From Pseudomonadota bacterium (GTDB lineage Bacteria; Bdellovibrionota; UBA1018; CAIMNF01): a DNA stretch of 64,000 nucleotides. The DNA is taken from assembly GCA_027491115.1 (NCBI GenBank), contig JAIXWV010000040.1:30752-94751 (forward strand), in the 5' to 3' direction. This document shows positions 1-8,688 of this stretch, in pieces (position 1 is the first letter of the stretch; every line of letters starts with the position of its first letter). Position numbers and translations under genes: made by a program. The notes beneath the pieces were generated by a model. It was given only the letters and a program-made list of their open reading frames with translations. It was not told the origin of the DNA and did not search any database.

Positions 1-435
1 GGTCTCGGTGGATTCCGCTACGAAGTCGCAGCTGCTATCAACAACGTGCTTGGTGGAAAGTATAACAACTTGGGACGACCGATCTCGAGTTGGTCGGGAG
101 ATCCGTTCCGGACCAAAACTGCCTTTAACTTCGGGATTTCCGCAAAGAAAACCGAAGCCTGGATTTTTGACCATTGGTTGCTTGCCATGGAAACCACCGA
201 TATCGGCAACAACGACTTTGGATCCTTCTATCGGACACTCCATTTCGGCACTGAAGCCGCCTGGAGCGTTTTCCGTCTGCGGGGCGGAATCAATCAGGGG
301 TATTTTACCGCCGGTTTAGGTATTGACCTCGCCTTCTTCCAACTGAATGTGGCGACCTATGGAGAAGAACTCGGACTGAATCCAGGTGTTCTTGAAGACC
401 GGAGGTACGCCCTCCAACTCGGGTTCCAGATTTGA
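1..435 (+). CDS. 3' part of a putative outer-membrane beta-barrel protein
   Basis: The reading frame is open from base 1, so the gene begins upstream of the window; about 144 C-terminal residues are present. Alternating polar and hydrophobic stretches rich in Gly, Phe and Tyr, and a C-terminus of the form YALQLGFQI ending on hydrophobic residues, are typical of beta-barrel proteins of the outer membrane. No enzymatic motif is visible and the family is not recognised. Its TGA stop overlaps the TTG start of the next gene, so the two are probably co-transcribed. The ATG at 46 lies inside the frame and is not the true start. Confidence 0.6.
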   Translation, partial: GLGGFRYEVAAAINNVLGGKYNNLGRPISSWSGDPFRTKTAFNFGISAKKTEAWIFDHWLLAMETTDIGNNDFGSFYRTLHFGTEAAWSVFRLRGGINQGYFTAGLGIDLAFFQLNVATYGEELGLNPGVLEDRRYALQLGFQI

Positions 436-1139
436 TCCCCTCATCTCAAGAGTTCATCAGTGGTCTGACCACCCCGCTCCGGGTGATCAGACTCCTGATG
501 GATCACCCGAAACTACTTGGACTGTTCATTTTCCCAATGGCCCTCACGCTGATAGTGATCGCTGGTCTCATCTACGCACTTTTGGCCGGGGTTGGAGCCT
601 GGGTGCAACCTTGGATCGCATCACTTGCCGGTTCCTACTCCGGAGCTCTGGGAGGGATCCTTGCATTCGTAGCTGGATTGGCTGCCATCTGGTTCTCATT
701 TCAATTTATTGGAATCCTCATCGCCTGGATGAGCTCGCCGTTCAATGATCGACTCGCTTTGCAAACCGAGCGCTCCTGCGGAATCCCCGATCCGGACGAA
801 AACTGGGCGATCCTGATTCAGGCCATCTGGCTTGATTTCAAAAAGACCATCTTGGCTTTGATCGCCGTGGTGACCCTTACCCTATTCGGACTCATTCCTG
901 GAATCGGAATACTCGCTTGGCTAGGAATGGCGTTGGTGAACACCTTTGTCTACCTGAGCTACCCTCTCAATCGGAGACAAGCTGGTATACGTGACGGAAT
1001 CCTCTGGATCCTATCTCATCCGATGCGATCTCTGGGCTTTGGCATCGCAACAACTTTTCTCTTTGCGGTTCCTGTCCTGAACCTTTTTGCCCTGCCTCTG
1101 GCTGTAATCGGGGGAACACTTCTCTATCTCAGAAAATGA
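432..1139 (+). CDS. EI24/CysZ-like integral membrane protein
   Basis: A 235-aa very hydrophobic protein with about four to six membrane segments. An N-terminal amphipathic stretch (SGLTTPLRVIRLLMDHPKL) and the later SSPFNDRLA motif are characteristic of the EI24 family, which includes the sulfate transporter CysZ. Start: TTG at 432 overlaps the previous stop by four bases; there is no ATG before residue 23, so translational coupling is likely. No cysteine or sulfate genes are nearby, so sulfate transport is only one possibility. The family call is firm and the substrate unknown. Confidence 0.75.
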   Translation: MIPSSQEFISGLTTPLRVIRLLMDHPKLLGLFIFPMALTLIVIAGLIYALLAGVGAWVQPWIASLAGSYSGALGGILAFVAGLAAIWFSFQFIGILIAWMSSPFNDRLALQTERSCGIPDPDENWAILIQAIWLDFKKTILALIAVVTLTLFGLIPGIGILAWLGMALVNTFVYLSYPLNRRQAGIRDGILWILSHPMRSLGFGIATTFLFAVPVLNLFALPLAVIGGTLLYLRK

Positions 1140-1141
1140 AA

Positions 1142-1174
1142 AGAGCTGATCCAGGGAGGGCCTGAACCAGCTCT
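1142..1174. terminator. Convergent hairpin between the CysZ-like and pilin genes
   Basis: AGAGCTG at 1142-1148 pairs with CAGCTCT at 1168-1174, with a further inner CAGG/CCTG pairing. It sits in the 57-base gap between two convergent genes and is placed to stop transcription from both sides. No clear T-run follows on either strand, so it is a weak or bidirectional terminator candidate. Confidence 0.5.
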
Positions 1175-1196
1175 AAAGTTATTGAAATGCTCTAAA

Positions 1197-1412
1197 TTAT
1201 CTATCGACGTTGATTTCATTGATCGCACCATCCAACTTCGTGATGGTCGTATCAATCGACGCATTAAGCTTGGTTCTCATTTTCCCGGCGATCAACACCA
1301 CAATCGCCAGGATCAGAATGTATTCTGTTGTAGATTGACCACTCCGATCCCTAAGTCGACAACGGATCTTCGTCAACCAACTCAAATTCTTGTATTGTTC
1401 CTTTTGATTCAT
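1197..1412 (-). CDS. Flp-type (class III signal peptide) pilin-like protein
   Basis: A 71-aa protein with a basic N-terminus, then GQSTTEYILILAIVVLIAG: a Gly prepilin-peptidase cleavage site, a Glu at +5 after cleavage and a hydrophobic helix, as in Flp/Fap pilins and TadE-like pseudopilins. The start at 1412 is chosen because GGAGGG lies eight bases upstream; the longer frame from 1463 has no such site and begins with an unrelated basic stretch. No Tad assembly gene is in the window, so the machinery must be elsewhere. The small size and strong promoter fit an abundant major pilin of the Tad/Flp type. Confidence 0.8.
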   Translation of the reverse strand: MNQKEQYKNLSWLTKIRCRLRDRSGQSTTEYILILAIVVLIAGKMRTKLNASIDTTITKLDGAINEINVDR

Positions 1413-1493
1413 CACTGCCACCCTCCAATAACGTTTCTCTTTCCCTTTTCGGCAGGGACCCAAAGAGCTTGAGCAAAAAGCTCACTTATTAAA

Positions 1494-1522
1494 ATTATGT
1501 AGACTCTGAAGAAGAATGTCAA
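1494..1522 (-). promoter_or_regulatory. Near-consensus sigma-70 promoter of the pilin gene
   Basis: Reading the minus strand, TTGACA (1517-1522) is followed after exactly 17 bases by CATAAT (1494-1499). This is a perfect -35 and a five-of-six -10. The predicted start is near 1487, giving a leader of about 75 bases that contains a small GAGC/GCTC hairpin (1471-1483). Confidence 0.75.
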
Positions 1523-1544
1523 CGCATGGCGCTATTCTCAACGA

Positions 1545-1560
1545 GTGTCATTGATGACAC
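1545..1560. promoter_or_regulatory. Palindromic operator candidate between divergent promoters
   Basis: GTGTCA-TTGA-TGACAC is a perfect 6+6 inverted repeat with a four-base spacer. A third TGACAC half-site follows at 1566-1571. It lies between the pilin promoter (minus) and the promoter-like elements of the PilZ-like gene (plus), a good position for a dimeric regulator controlling both. The cognate factor is unknown. Confidence 0.5.
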
Positions 1561-1563
1561 ATT

Positions 1564-1592
1564 TTGACACCCCTGCGCACAAAAAGGATACT
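1564..1592 (+). promoter_or_regulatory. Possible sigma-70 promoter of the PilZ-like gene
   Basis: TTGACA at 1564-1569 is followed after 17 bases by GATACT at 1587-1592. The predicted transcript would start almost at the ATG at 1602, so either the mRNA is nearly leaderless or the true start codon is further in (ATG at 1650). The -35 overlaps the third TGACAC half-site. Confidence 0.4.
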
Positions 1593-1601
1593 GTCTGAAG
1601 G

Positions 1602-2054
1602 ATGAGAACCGTCACGACATCAGGATCAAGCTCCATCGCTCACCTTTTCATGGGGGACCGTCGCTTGAAACGAGTTTCATTAAAAATCAGTACTTCAACA
1701 AAACCGGATCGAATTTTCAATGGATATGCGCTGGTGAACGAACTCAACGGTCCGATGTTCACATTTTTCTGCACAGAAAAATTCCCTCTCGACGAGGAAC
1801 TTGAAGTCAAACTTCACTTCGGGGGACACGATCTCACCTATCGAATCCACATGTCCCATCTCCACGAACAGATCTCTTCTGGCAGGATCATGAACGCACT
1901 TCCAACTGAAGAGAACCCGTTCCCAGCAAGGAAATTCTATCGCTGTTTCGCAAAGGTATTAGAGCTCCAGGGAATGGATGGAATCGACCAAACCAAATCT
2001 TCCCAAACGGACACTCCACAGATTACCGAGACAGTAGAAACTCAGGCGGCTTGA
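1602..2054 (+). CDS. PilZ-like domain protein, function unknown
   Basis: A 150-aa soluble protein. The core (about residues 15-125) has the alternating beta pattern of PilZ-type cyclic-di-GMP receptors and an early GDRRLKR basic stretch. A textbook RxxxR plus D/NxSxxG pair is not present: the second motif region reads NGYALVNELNG. The C-terminal 25 residues are Thr/Gln-rich and probably disordered. It diverges from the pilin gene and converges on fliA with a four-base gap. A role in motility or pilus control is inference from family resemblance and neighbours. Confidence 0.45.
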   Translation: MRTVTTSGSSSIAHLFMGDRRLKRVSLKISTSTKPDRIFNGYALVNELNGPMFTFFCTEKFPLDEELEVKLHFGGHDLTYRIHMSHLHEQISSGRIMNALPTEENPFPARKFYRCFAKVLELQGMDGIDQTKSSQTDTPQITETVETQAA

Positions 2055-2058
2055 TCGT

Positions 2059-3066
2059 TTATGCGCTCACCATAGAAACGAAATCATCCCAGTGATTTCG
2101 TAGGCGGGCTTTCAACTTCAAAATTGCTTGAGAATGAAGCTGACTCACTCTCGACTCGGTCACATCCAGAACACGCCCGATCTCTTTCAGGTTGAGATCC
2201 TCGTAATAATAGAGCGAAAGAACCAATCGCTGTTTCTCAGGCAAATCTTCAATCGCCTCGGCCACCAGCTTCTTCAGATGGGCAACGCTGACCTCACTGT
2301 AAGGAGTCGGGACCTTGCTCCCAGCCTCACCGTTCCCGTGAAGAGAACGCTTGTCAGCATTAGAAAGATTGGTGAGATCGTCATACGAAAGTAAGGATAC
2401 ACTCCTCACTTCGTTCAACATTTCGTGATACTGCTCAGTGCTCATTCCGAGCTCCATGCAGACTTCGTCATCAGTCGCTTGTCGACCCTTGACCTGCTCA
2501 ATCTTGGCGTAAGCACGCTCGAGCACTTTGGCTTTCTCGCGAACGGAACGGGGAACCCAGTCCTGAGAACGCAACTCATCCAGAATCGCACCACGGATCC
2601 GGAATTCGGCGTAGGTTTTGAACTTGTTGTCGCGGGATGAATCGTACTTGTCAATCGCATCCATAAGACCGATCACACCAGAACTAATCAGGTCATCGAG
2701 CTCAATATTCGAAGGCAACCGAGCCGCAATCTTTGACGCGATGAACTTGATCAAACCCGAGTACTCGACAATCAGTTTCTCACGATTTGTATTCGTCGGA
2801 GAAAAGTCGCCCTTGACCAACTTGTTGGTATGAGCGAAATCCGCAACCAACTCTTTTTCAAGCTCCCGTTGCAGGGCGACTTCGTTGTCGATCTTGGCTA
2901 CCGCCTGATCCTTGGACTCGATCGCCTGCGCGACCTGCCCTTTTGCTTTCAGAGGCTCTTTACCAGTCTTTTTATCCGAAGAAGAAATCTCTTCCACCGG
3001 AATAGCTGGGGCGGTCTGAACGGCTTTTTTGTATTTCTGGATTGCTGACTTCGCTGTCGTTCCCAT
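2059..3066 (-). CDS. fliA: RNA polymerase sigma factor FliA (sigma-28) with an N-terminal extension
   Basis: Directs transcription of late flagellar genes. Region 2 (EYSGLIKFIASKIAARLPSN, ELDDLISSGVIGLMDAIDKY) and the AYAEFRIRGAILDELR-type stretch with DWVPRSVR are typical of FliA/WhiG sigma factors; region 4 (LPEKQRLVLSLYYYEDL, ESRVSQLHSQAI) is intact. The protein is 335 aa, whereas FliA is usually about 240-260; the first ~95 residues are a charged, Lys/Ala/Gln-rich extension. Start ATG 3066 is preferred over GTG 3072 because GGAGAGG then sits five bases upstream. It is the last gene of the flagellar block, 62 bases after flhF. No flgM-like anti-sigma gene was seen in the window. Confidence 0.92.
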   Translation of the reverse strand: MGTTAKSAIQKYKKAVQTAPAIPVEEISSSDKKTGKEPLKAKGQVAQAIESKDQAVAKIDNEVALQRELEKELVADFAHTNKLVKGDFSPTNTNREKLIVEYSGLIKFIASKIAARLPSNIELDDLISSGVIGLMDAIDKYDSSRDNKFKTYAEFRIRGAILDELRSQDWVPRSVREKAKVLERAYAKIEQVKGRQATDDEVCMELGMSTEQYHEMLNEVRSVSLLSYDDLTNLSNADKRSLHGNGEAGSKVPTPYSEVSVAHLKKLVAEAIEDLPEKQRLVLSLYYYEDLNLKEIGRVLDVTESRVSQLHSQAILKLKARLRNHWDDFVSMVSA

Positions 3067-3128
3067 CCTCACCTCTCCATGGCAAGTTACCTAAATTCAG
3101 TGTAACAATGATTCGATCACTAACTCAA

Positions 3129-4520
3129 TCAAAGAATGTTCAGAATCGATGCGGTCAGACGTTCTGCACTCGCATTCTCCCACTGCTCCGTCACTTTCCT
3201 GCCGGTTGAAAAAACAGAAACCGGAAGACCCGCTCTGCCGGACAAGGAATAGATGTTCCCAAATGAACTCGTCTCATCAAGACGTGTGAACATGAGGCTC
3301 CCGGGCTTGAGAAGTGAGTAGGCTTTCACCTGCTCACGTGCCTCATGGTCCCGGGTAATTGCGGAAATCACCTGGTGCACACGGCAGCGTGAAACACCCC
3401 TCAGGATATTCTCAAGTGAACGAATCGAAGCCGAATCCTTCAAAGCGATACCAGGGGTATCAATGAAAATCCGAGAACATTGGCTCATGTCCTGCAATGC
3501 AACCTGCAGCTCCTCGATCGACGCAACGGCACGATAAGGAACGTGAAGAGCTTTAGAGAACACCACTAAAGGGTCCATCCCCTCCTCGGCGGTGAGCTGA
3601 ACCCGGATCATGCCTAATTTCTCCTGCCGATCGCGGCAGGCATGGGTCGCTAACTTGGCGATCAATGCCGTCTTTCCGGTCCCCGCGGCTCCGACGAAAA
3701 CCTCGATATTGCGCTCGCCGGGGTTACTTTTTGAGAAAAAAGGAGCTGTCGATACCGCCCGAAGCAATCTTTCTGCTATCGCATCAAGTACGGAGTCGTG
3801 GTCGGCACGGGCGTCCACAGGCAACTCTCGCGCGACTTCTCTCATCATCGGGACAGCAAGACGTCTTTCCACCCCGTTCTGAAGAAGAAGCTCATAGCCC
3901 TCTTGGAGCGCGTCGGTGGCAGACAACGGGGAGTCGCTTTCGAGATACTCTGGACGCTTCCGCTCCCGACGTAGATCCTCAACGAGACGCTTCAGATTCG
4001 CCAGTTCCTCTTGGATCGCCTCCATCGAGGTGTCTTTGATCGCCGAATATTGCTCGATTGCGTTCCCGACATGGTTCGGAGCCGCCATCTGAGGAAGCTC
4101 GATGGTATCGTTCGTTCTCACATGAACAGCGACGGGCGCAGTCCCTTGGTCATCATCGATGATATCTGCATATCGAACAGCTGTGATCGGACGCCGACCG
4201 GCGCTAGTGTTGCTAAGTTGTACTTTATCCCGTTCAATCTTTTTCTCGAGATAACTCTCGTAGAAGTCGGCCTGCTTTCCTGCTGGCGCCGAAGCGATTT
4301 TTTGGGCATATGCATCTGGCAGTTTCCGTTCAGCCATGTTTTTTTTCTCGGCTGCCCGCTCTGACACCGCTGCAGTCACCTCTACAGAACCCTTAGACAT
4401 CAGCCCGAATCCACGACGATTCTGCTTGGTCTGAAGGATAATCGCCTCAGGGCCCATCTCACGCTTGATGGTTTCAATGGCTTCTTGAAGAGTAGGAGCT
4501 TCGAATTTCTTAACTTGCAT
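3129..4520 (-). CDS. flhF: Flagellar SRP-like GTPase FlhF
   Basis: A 463-aa polar-flagellum placement GTPase. The N-terminal 30 residues (VKKFEAPTLQEAIETIKREM) are the FlhF B-domain start, followed by a long variable linker. The NG domain has P-loop GAAGTGKT at residues 277-284, DTPG at 354-357 and TRLDE at 412-416, with Arg where the usual G4 motif has Lys. The 5' end overlaps the 3' end of flhA by 11 bases. The usual partner gene flhG (MinD-like) is not next to it. Confidence 0.95.
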   Translation of the reverse strand: MQVKKFEAPTLQEAIETIKREMGPEAIILQTKQNRRGFGLMSKGSVEVTAAVSERAAEKKNMAERKLPDAYAQKIASAPAGKQADFYESYLEKKIERDKVQLSNTSAGRRPITAVRYADIIDDDQGTAPVAVHVRTNDTIELPQMAAPNHVGNAIEQYSAIKDTSMEAIQEELANLKRLVEDLRRERKRPEYLESDSPLSATDALQEGYELLLQNGVERRLAVPMMREVARELPVDARADHDSVLDAIAERLLRAVSTAPFFSKSNPGERNIEVFVGAAGTGKTALIAKLATHACRDRQEKLGMIRVQLTAEEGMDPLVVFSKALHVPYRAVASIEELQVALQDMSQCSRIFIDTPGIALKDSASIRSLENILRGVSRCRVHQVISAITRDHEAREQVKAYSLLKPGSLMFTRLDETSSFGNIYSLSGRAGLPVSVFSTGRKVTEQWENASAERLTASILNIL

Positions 4521-6627
4521 ATGCTAACCTCACCGTACCGAAAGAGCGGATATTGACCGAAGGAGTCAGTTCATTGTGTGAAATCACTGTGATATTCGGA
4601 ATGAACCGATCCACCAATTGCTTCACATGTGACCGAATCAAAGGAGAACAGAGGACAACAGCCTGATTGGTCTCTTGCAGCATCTGGGCTGCCTGTTCGT
4701 TCAACTGGGAAATGAACTGACGCACAAACTCGGGATCCAGGGACACCTGCGCACCCTGATCTGTCTGGATGATCCCGGATGCGATGGTTTCTTCAACGTT
4801 CTTGTCCAAGGTCAAAAGCGTGAGCTGACCGTCGAACCCTACCAATTTCTTGGTGATCGACCTAGAAAGAGAACTCCGGACATGCTCGGTCAGAACATTT
4901 GCGTCCTTTTGATGGGGTGCCATCTCGGCAAGTGCTTCGAGGACCGTCTTCAGGTCGCGGATCGAGACCCCCTCACGGAGGAGGTTCTTCAGGACCTTCA
5001 GCACCACATTCACTGAGAGCACGTTCGGAATAAGGTCTTCCACCACCTTCGGAGCATTTTGCTTCACTCCGTCTAGAAGGGTCTGGAGTTCCTGACGTCC
5101 CAACAATTCGGAGATATTTGAACGGACGACTTCGGTAAGATGTGTTGCGATCACGGTACTCAAATCTACAACTGTGTACCCGGCATAATTCGCCTTTTCC
5201 TTATCTTGAGCAGAGATCCAGAGTGCATCGAGACCGAATGCGGGTTCTTTTGTCGGAATTCCGCGGACTTTCTCAGAAACATTGCCGGGATCCATAGCCA
5301 TGAAGTGCCCGACCATGAGAGAGCCCTGGGCAATCGGCACACCTTTCAGCAGAACCTGATAATCACCGGGCTTCAGCTCTAGGTTGTCGCGGATTCTGAG
5401 TGGAGGAACCACGATCCCCATTTCAATTGCGAACTGCTTGCGAATTCCAGTGATCCGCTCGAGCAGATCGCCGTTCTTCTCCCCGTCGACCAGATTGACC
5501 AGACCGTACCCGACTTCGAGCTCCAGAGGATCGACACCGAGGAGATTTTCGATCTTCTCGGGTTCCTTCTTGAGCTTGTCGAGTTCTTTGGTCTTGGCTT
5601 CGTTGGCACTCCGGGCCTGTTCTTTTTTGTTCTGGAAATTCGCCAGTGCGGCAAACCCACCGGCCAAGATCATGAAAGGAATGAAGGGAAGTCCGGGCAT
5701 GACTGCCATGGTCCCCATCACCCCCGCCCCTGCATACAGGGCTTTGGGCTGGGAGAAAACCTGCTTTCCGAGATCGGTTCCGAGATCGTTCTGGCCACCG
5801 GACCGGGTCACGATGATACCCGCAGCGGTTGAAACGATGAGGGCCGGAATCTGGGCGACGAGACCGTCCCCGATGGTGAGGAGTGTGAACGTTTGAGCGG
5901 CGTCGGCCAGGCTCATTCCACGCTGGAGGGTACCGATCACGATCCCGCCGATCATGTTGATGAACACGATCAAAATCCCGGCAATGGCATCACCACGGAC
6001 GAACTTGCTCGCACCGTCCATGGATCCGTAAAATTCCGCTTCACGGGCGATCTCACTTCTTCTTCTCCGCGCCTCTTCCTCGTTGATCGCCCCGGCATTG
6101 AGGTCGGCATCGATCGACATCTGCTTCCCGGGCAAGGCATCCAAGGTGAAACGGGCGGACACTTCAGCGACCCGACCCGCACCTTTGGTGATCACCACGA
6201 AGTTGATGACGACGAGAATCGCGAACACCACTAAACCTACCGCGTAATTACCGCCGACGACGAACTCACCGAAAGCATGGATCACCGAACCTGCGGCATT
6301 GGTGCCCATTTCCGAACCACGGAGAAGGATCACCCGGGTGGTGGCCACGTTCAACGACAGACGGAACAAGGTCACCAAAAGCAGGAGTGTCGGGAAGGAG
6401 CTGAACTCGAGGGCCCGCTTCACATTCACTGACGTGGCGAGCATGATGATGGAAATCGCGATCCCGAAAGAAATCAGAAGATCCAGCGCGAAGGGTGGCA
6501 GAGGCACCACCATGATAGCAAGAATACCGATGATTCCCGCCGCCATGACGATATCGGGACTCTTTGAAATCCTAGCGAAAATAGAATTTTGTGAAGAAGA
6601 ATCGCTTGATTGGGCTGCTTGATTCAT
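4510..6627 (-). CDS. flhA: Flagellar type III export gate protein FlhA
   Basis: A 705-aa export-gate subunit. The N-terminal ~330 residues hold about eight membrane helices and the conserved FHIPEP-type cytoplasmic loop (TLDALPGKQMSIDADLNAG, EEEARRRR). The C-terminal half is the cytoplasmic domain that docks chaperone-substrate complexes. Length matches the family. A 176-base gap separates it from flhB, and its stop overlaps the flhF start, so flhA-flhF-fliA may be a separate transcription unit. Confidence 0.97.
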   Translation of the reverse strand: MNQAAQSSDSSSQNSIFARISKSPDIVMAAGIIGILAIMVVPLPPFALDLLISFGIAISIIMLATSVNVKRALEFSSFPTLLLLVTLFRLSLNVATTRVILLRGSEMGTNAAGSVIHAFGEFVVGGNYAVGLVVFAILVVINFVVITKGAGRVAEVSARFTLDALPGKQMSIDADLNAGAINEEEARRRRSEIAREAEFYGSMDGASKFVRGDAIAGILIVFINMIGGIVIGTLQRGMSLADAAQTFTLLTIGDGLVAQIPALIVSTAAGIIVTRSGGQNDLGTDLGKQVFSQPKALYAGAGVMGTMAVMPGLPFIPFMILAGGFAALANFQNKKEQARSANEAKTKELDKLKKEPEKIENLLGVDPLELEVGYGLVNLVDGEKNGDLLERITGIRKQFAIEMGIVVPPLRIRDNLELKPGDYQVLLKGVPIAQGSLMVGHFMAMDPGNVSEKVRGIPTKEPAFGLDALWISAQDKEKANYAGYTVVDLSTVIATHLTEVVRSNISELLGRQELQTLLDGVKQNAPKVVEDLIPNVLSVNVVLKVLKNLLREGVSIRDLKTVLEALAEMAPHQKDANVLTEHVRSSLSRSITKKLVGFDGQLTLLTLDKNVEETIASGIIQTDQGAQVSLDPEFVRQFISQLNEQAAQMLQETNQAVVLCSPLIRSHVKQLVDRFIPNITVISHNELTPSVNIRSFGTVRLAYAS

Positions 6628-6803
6628 CGTCCTTGACTCCTCACAACAGAAACGGAATTTCAGTTTCCAGGTTACGGCACTTCCAGTCCCGTTAGCCTGC
6701 TCTCAGTGTATCTTCATTTTTGTTGCAGTGGGAAGATTATTTATCGGTCAGTGAAATGACTGCACCGGAGGTGTCAGAATCCTGACCTCCCGCCGGGATG
6801 GAA
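6628..6803 (-). promoter_or_regulatory. Intergenic region flhB-flhA: hairpin and possible promoter
   Basis: The largest gap in the export-gene block. A hairpin at 6767-6790 (GGAGG-TG-TCAG / CTGA-CCTCC) lies just after flhB, without a T-run. Nearby the minus strand carries ACCGATAA (6741-6748), close to the sigma-28 -10 element GCCGATAA, but no TAAA -35 is found at the right distance. A GAGGAG-type ribosome site precedes flhA. A promoter for flhA-flhF-fliA here is plausible, but its sigma class is not settled. Confidence 0.3.
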
Positions 6804-7895
6804 TCACTGGAACTTCTGGCCCTTGAGCTTGTAGACGTATGCCAGAACCTCGGCAACCGCTTGGAAAAGGTTCCTGGGAATGACCTGCCCCACCTTGACC
6901 GACTTGAACATGGCCCGGGCGAGTGGCACGTTTTCGACCAGGACCACACCGTTCTCGGATGCGATCTTTTTGATCCTTTCGGCCATGAAATCGGCACCTT
7001 TGGCCACGACTTTTGGAGCGACCATCTTTTCCTTGTCGTACTGAAGGGCGATCGCAATGTGGGTCGGGTTGGTGATGATCACATCCGCCTTTTTCACCGC
7101 CTGCATCATCCGCTTACGGGCCATGTCCCGCTGGATGGACCGGATCCGCGACTTGATCAACGGATCCCCTTCTTGTTCCTTGGCTTCTTGCTTGGCTTCC
7201 TGACGGGTTACCCGTACCTGTTTAGCAAACTCACGCCTCTGCAGCATGAAATCGATCCCGGCAAAAACGATCAAGACTCCGCAAAGACTTAGGAAAAGCG
7301 TACGACCAGTCTGACCGAGTACATCAAAAATGGCTTTGGGATTCCTGAAAATGAGTTCAGGGGAATGTTCGATCGCCGTCCTGAGGATGGAATACGCTGT
7401 AAAGCAAAGAACAATTCCTTTAATCACGACCCGAGCGGTCTCAATGAGGTTCCGTCCCGAGAACATCCGCTGAAGCCCGTTCAGAGGATTGATCTTGTTC
7501 AGATCCGGCATGAGCGGTTCAACGGTCATCAAGAATCCGATCTGCGAGAGATGTCCTGCAATTCCAAGGACAAAACCCACTAGAGAGATCGGAAGACCGA
7601 TGGCTGCGATCACCTTAACCATCTGGAGGAGCTTGTTCCCAGCTACTTCCTGCATGCGATCACCGGGTTTCATGGCGAGGTCGTTGCTAAACACCTCTTT
7701 CATGAAACGGATTACTTCTTCGGCCATGGACGGTGCCATGGCGAACAGAACAAGACCAGAAGCCATGGCGACGGCCAGAGCGACGAGTTCCTTGCTTTGC
7801 GCGACCTGCCCTTTCCTCCGGTATTCCTCTAACCGGTAGGGCGACGCCTGTTCTGACAGGTCTTCTAAATTCCTGTCATCATTATTTTCCGCCAT
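6804..7895 (-). CDS. flhB: Flagellar export apparatus protein FlhB
   Basis: A 363-aa substrate-specificity switch of the export apparatus. Four membrane helices lie in the first ~220 residues, followed by the cytoplasmic domain with the autocleavage motif NPTH at residues 276-279. Cleavage between Asn and Pro allows the change from hook to filament export. The N-terminal RLEEYRRKGQVAQSKEL stretch matches the FlhB KTEKPTxxRLxEARxxGQVxxSxE region. The start overlaps the fliR stop by 14 bases. Confidence 0.97.
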   Translation of the reverse strand: MAENNDDRNLEDLSEQASPYRLEEYRRKGQVAQSKELVALAVAMASGLVLFAMAPSMAEEVIRFMKEVFSNDLAMKPGDRMQEVAGNKLLQMVKVIAAIGLPISLVGFVLGIAGHLSQIGFLMTVEPLMPDLNKINPLNGLQRMFSGRNLIETARVVIKGIVLCFTAYSILRTAIEHSPELIFRNPKAIFDVLGQTGRTLFLSLCGVLIVFAGIDFMLQRREFAKQVRVTRQEAKQEAKEQEGDPLIKSRIRSIQRDMARKRMMQAVKKADVIITNPTHIAIALQYDKEKMVAPKVVAKGADFMAERIKKIASENGVVLVENVPLARAMFKSVKVGQVIPRNLFQAVAEVLAYVYKLKGQKFQ

Positions 7896-8688
7896 AGACC
7901 ACCAGGAACTGCTTCAGATCCTCAAAATGAGTGTGGAAGATACTGCTCATCCCACTCTGGAAACTAGGATACGTGATCAGAAGCACAAATCCACCGATAA
8001 ACGCCGATGAGGCCATCGAAAGGGTCAAAATATTCAACTGGGGAAGAGCTTTTCCAAGAATCCCGTAAACAATATTCACCAACAACATGCAAGCCGCCAT
8101 CGGAGCCGACAGTTGAAGCCCGAAAAGAACCGTATTTCCAACAAGATGTAACAGGGATTGCTTGAAACCCTCACTCATCGCGAAGTGCCCTTGGGGCACT
8201 AGTCGAAAGGTTTCCACAATCGCGCGGAACAGAAGGTGGTGTCCATCCAAAGAAAGAAAAGTGAGCATGGCTAAAGCGCTGATCAATTGACCGAGCACGA
8301 CGGTCTGGGATTCGGTATGGGGATCGTACATGGATGCCATGCTGAATCCCATCAGCTGCGCCATGAAGTCACCCGCTATTTGAATGGAGTGAAATACGAG
8401 CTGAGAGGCGTAGCCCACTGCTAGCCCCATCATCATTTCGGTACAGAGAGTGAGAATCAGATTTCCTGTGGTGGCAGACCAGCGATCCGCATCGGAAATC
8501 TGGATCATTCCGCTGGATCGGAGGACAGGAAACAAGACAGCGGAAACTGTCAGAGAAAGCAGGATCTTCACATTACCGGGAACTACCTTGTCCCCGAAAA
8601 TAGGCAACAGGAACAAGAGAGTGCTGACCCGGATGAGCACCATGAAGAACGAAAGGAGTTCTTGTGGTGACCAGGACTCGAAAACCAT
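7882..8688 (-). CDS. fliR: Flagellar export protein FliR
   Basis: A 268-aa polytopic membrane protein of normal FliR length with about six hydrophobic helices. It shows the family patterns LIRVSTLLFLLPIFGDKVVP near the N-terminus and GLAVGYASQLVFHSIQIAGD in the middle. It forms the export gate with FliP and FliQ. It sits between fliQ and flhB and overlaps each by 1-14 bases, showing tight coupling. Confidence 0.96.
   Translation of the reverse strand: MVFESWSPQELLSFFMVLIRVSTLLFLLPIFGDKVVPGNVKILLSLTVSAVLFPVLRSSGMIQISDADRWSATTGNLILTLCTEMMMGLAVGYASQLVFHSIQIAGDFMAQLMGFSMASMYDPHTESQTVVLGQLISALAMLTFLSLDGHHLLFRAIVETFRLVPQGHFAMSEGFKQSLLHLVGNTVLFGLQLSAPMAACMLLVNIVYGILGKALPQLNILTLSMASSAFIGGFVLLITYPSFQSGMSSIFHTHFEDLKQFLVVYGGK

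Noticed and set aside
6741..6748. Sigma-28 -10-like ACCGATAA upstream of flhA
   Set aside because: No TAAA-type -35 at about 15 bases; a similar ACCGATAA occurs at 60972-60979 in an unrelated place, so chance is likely.
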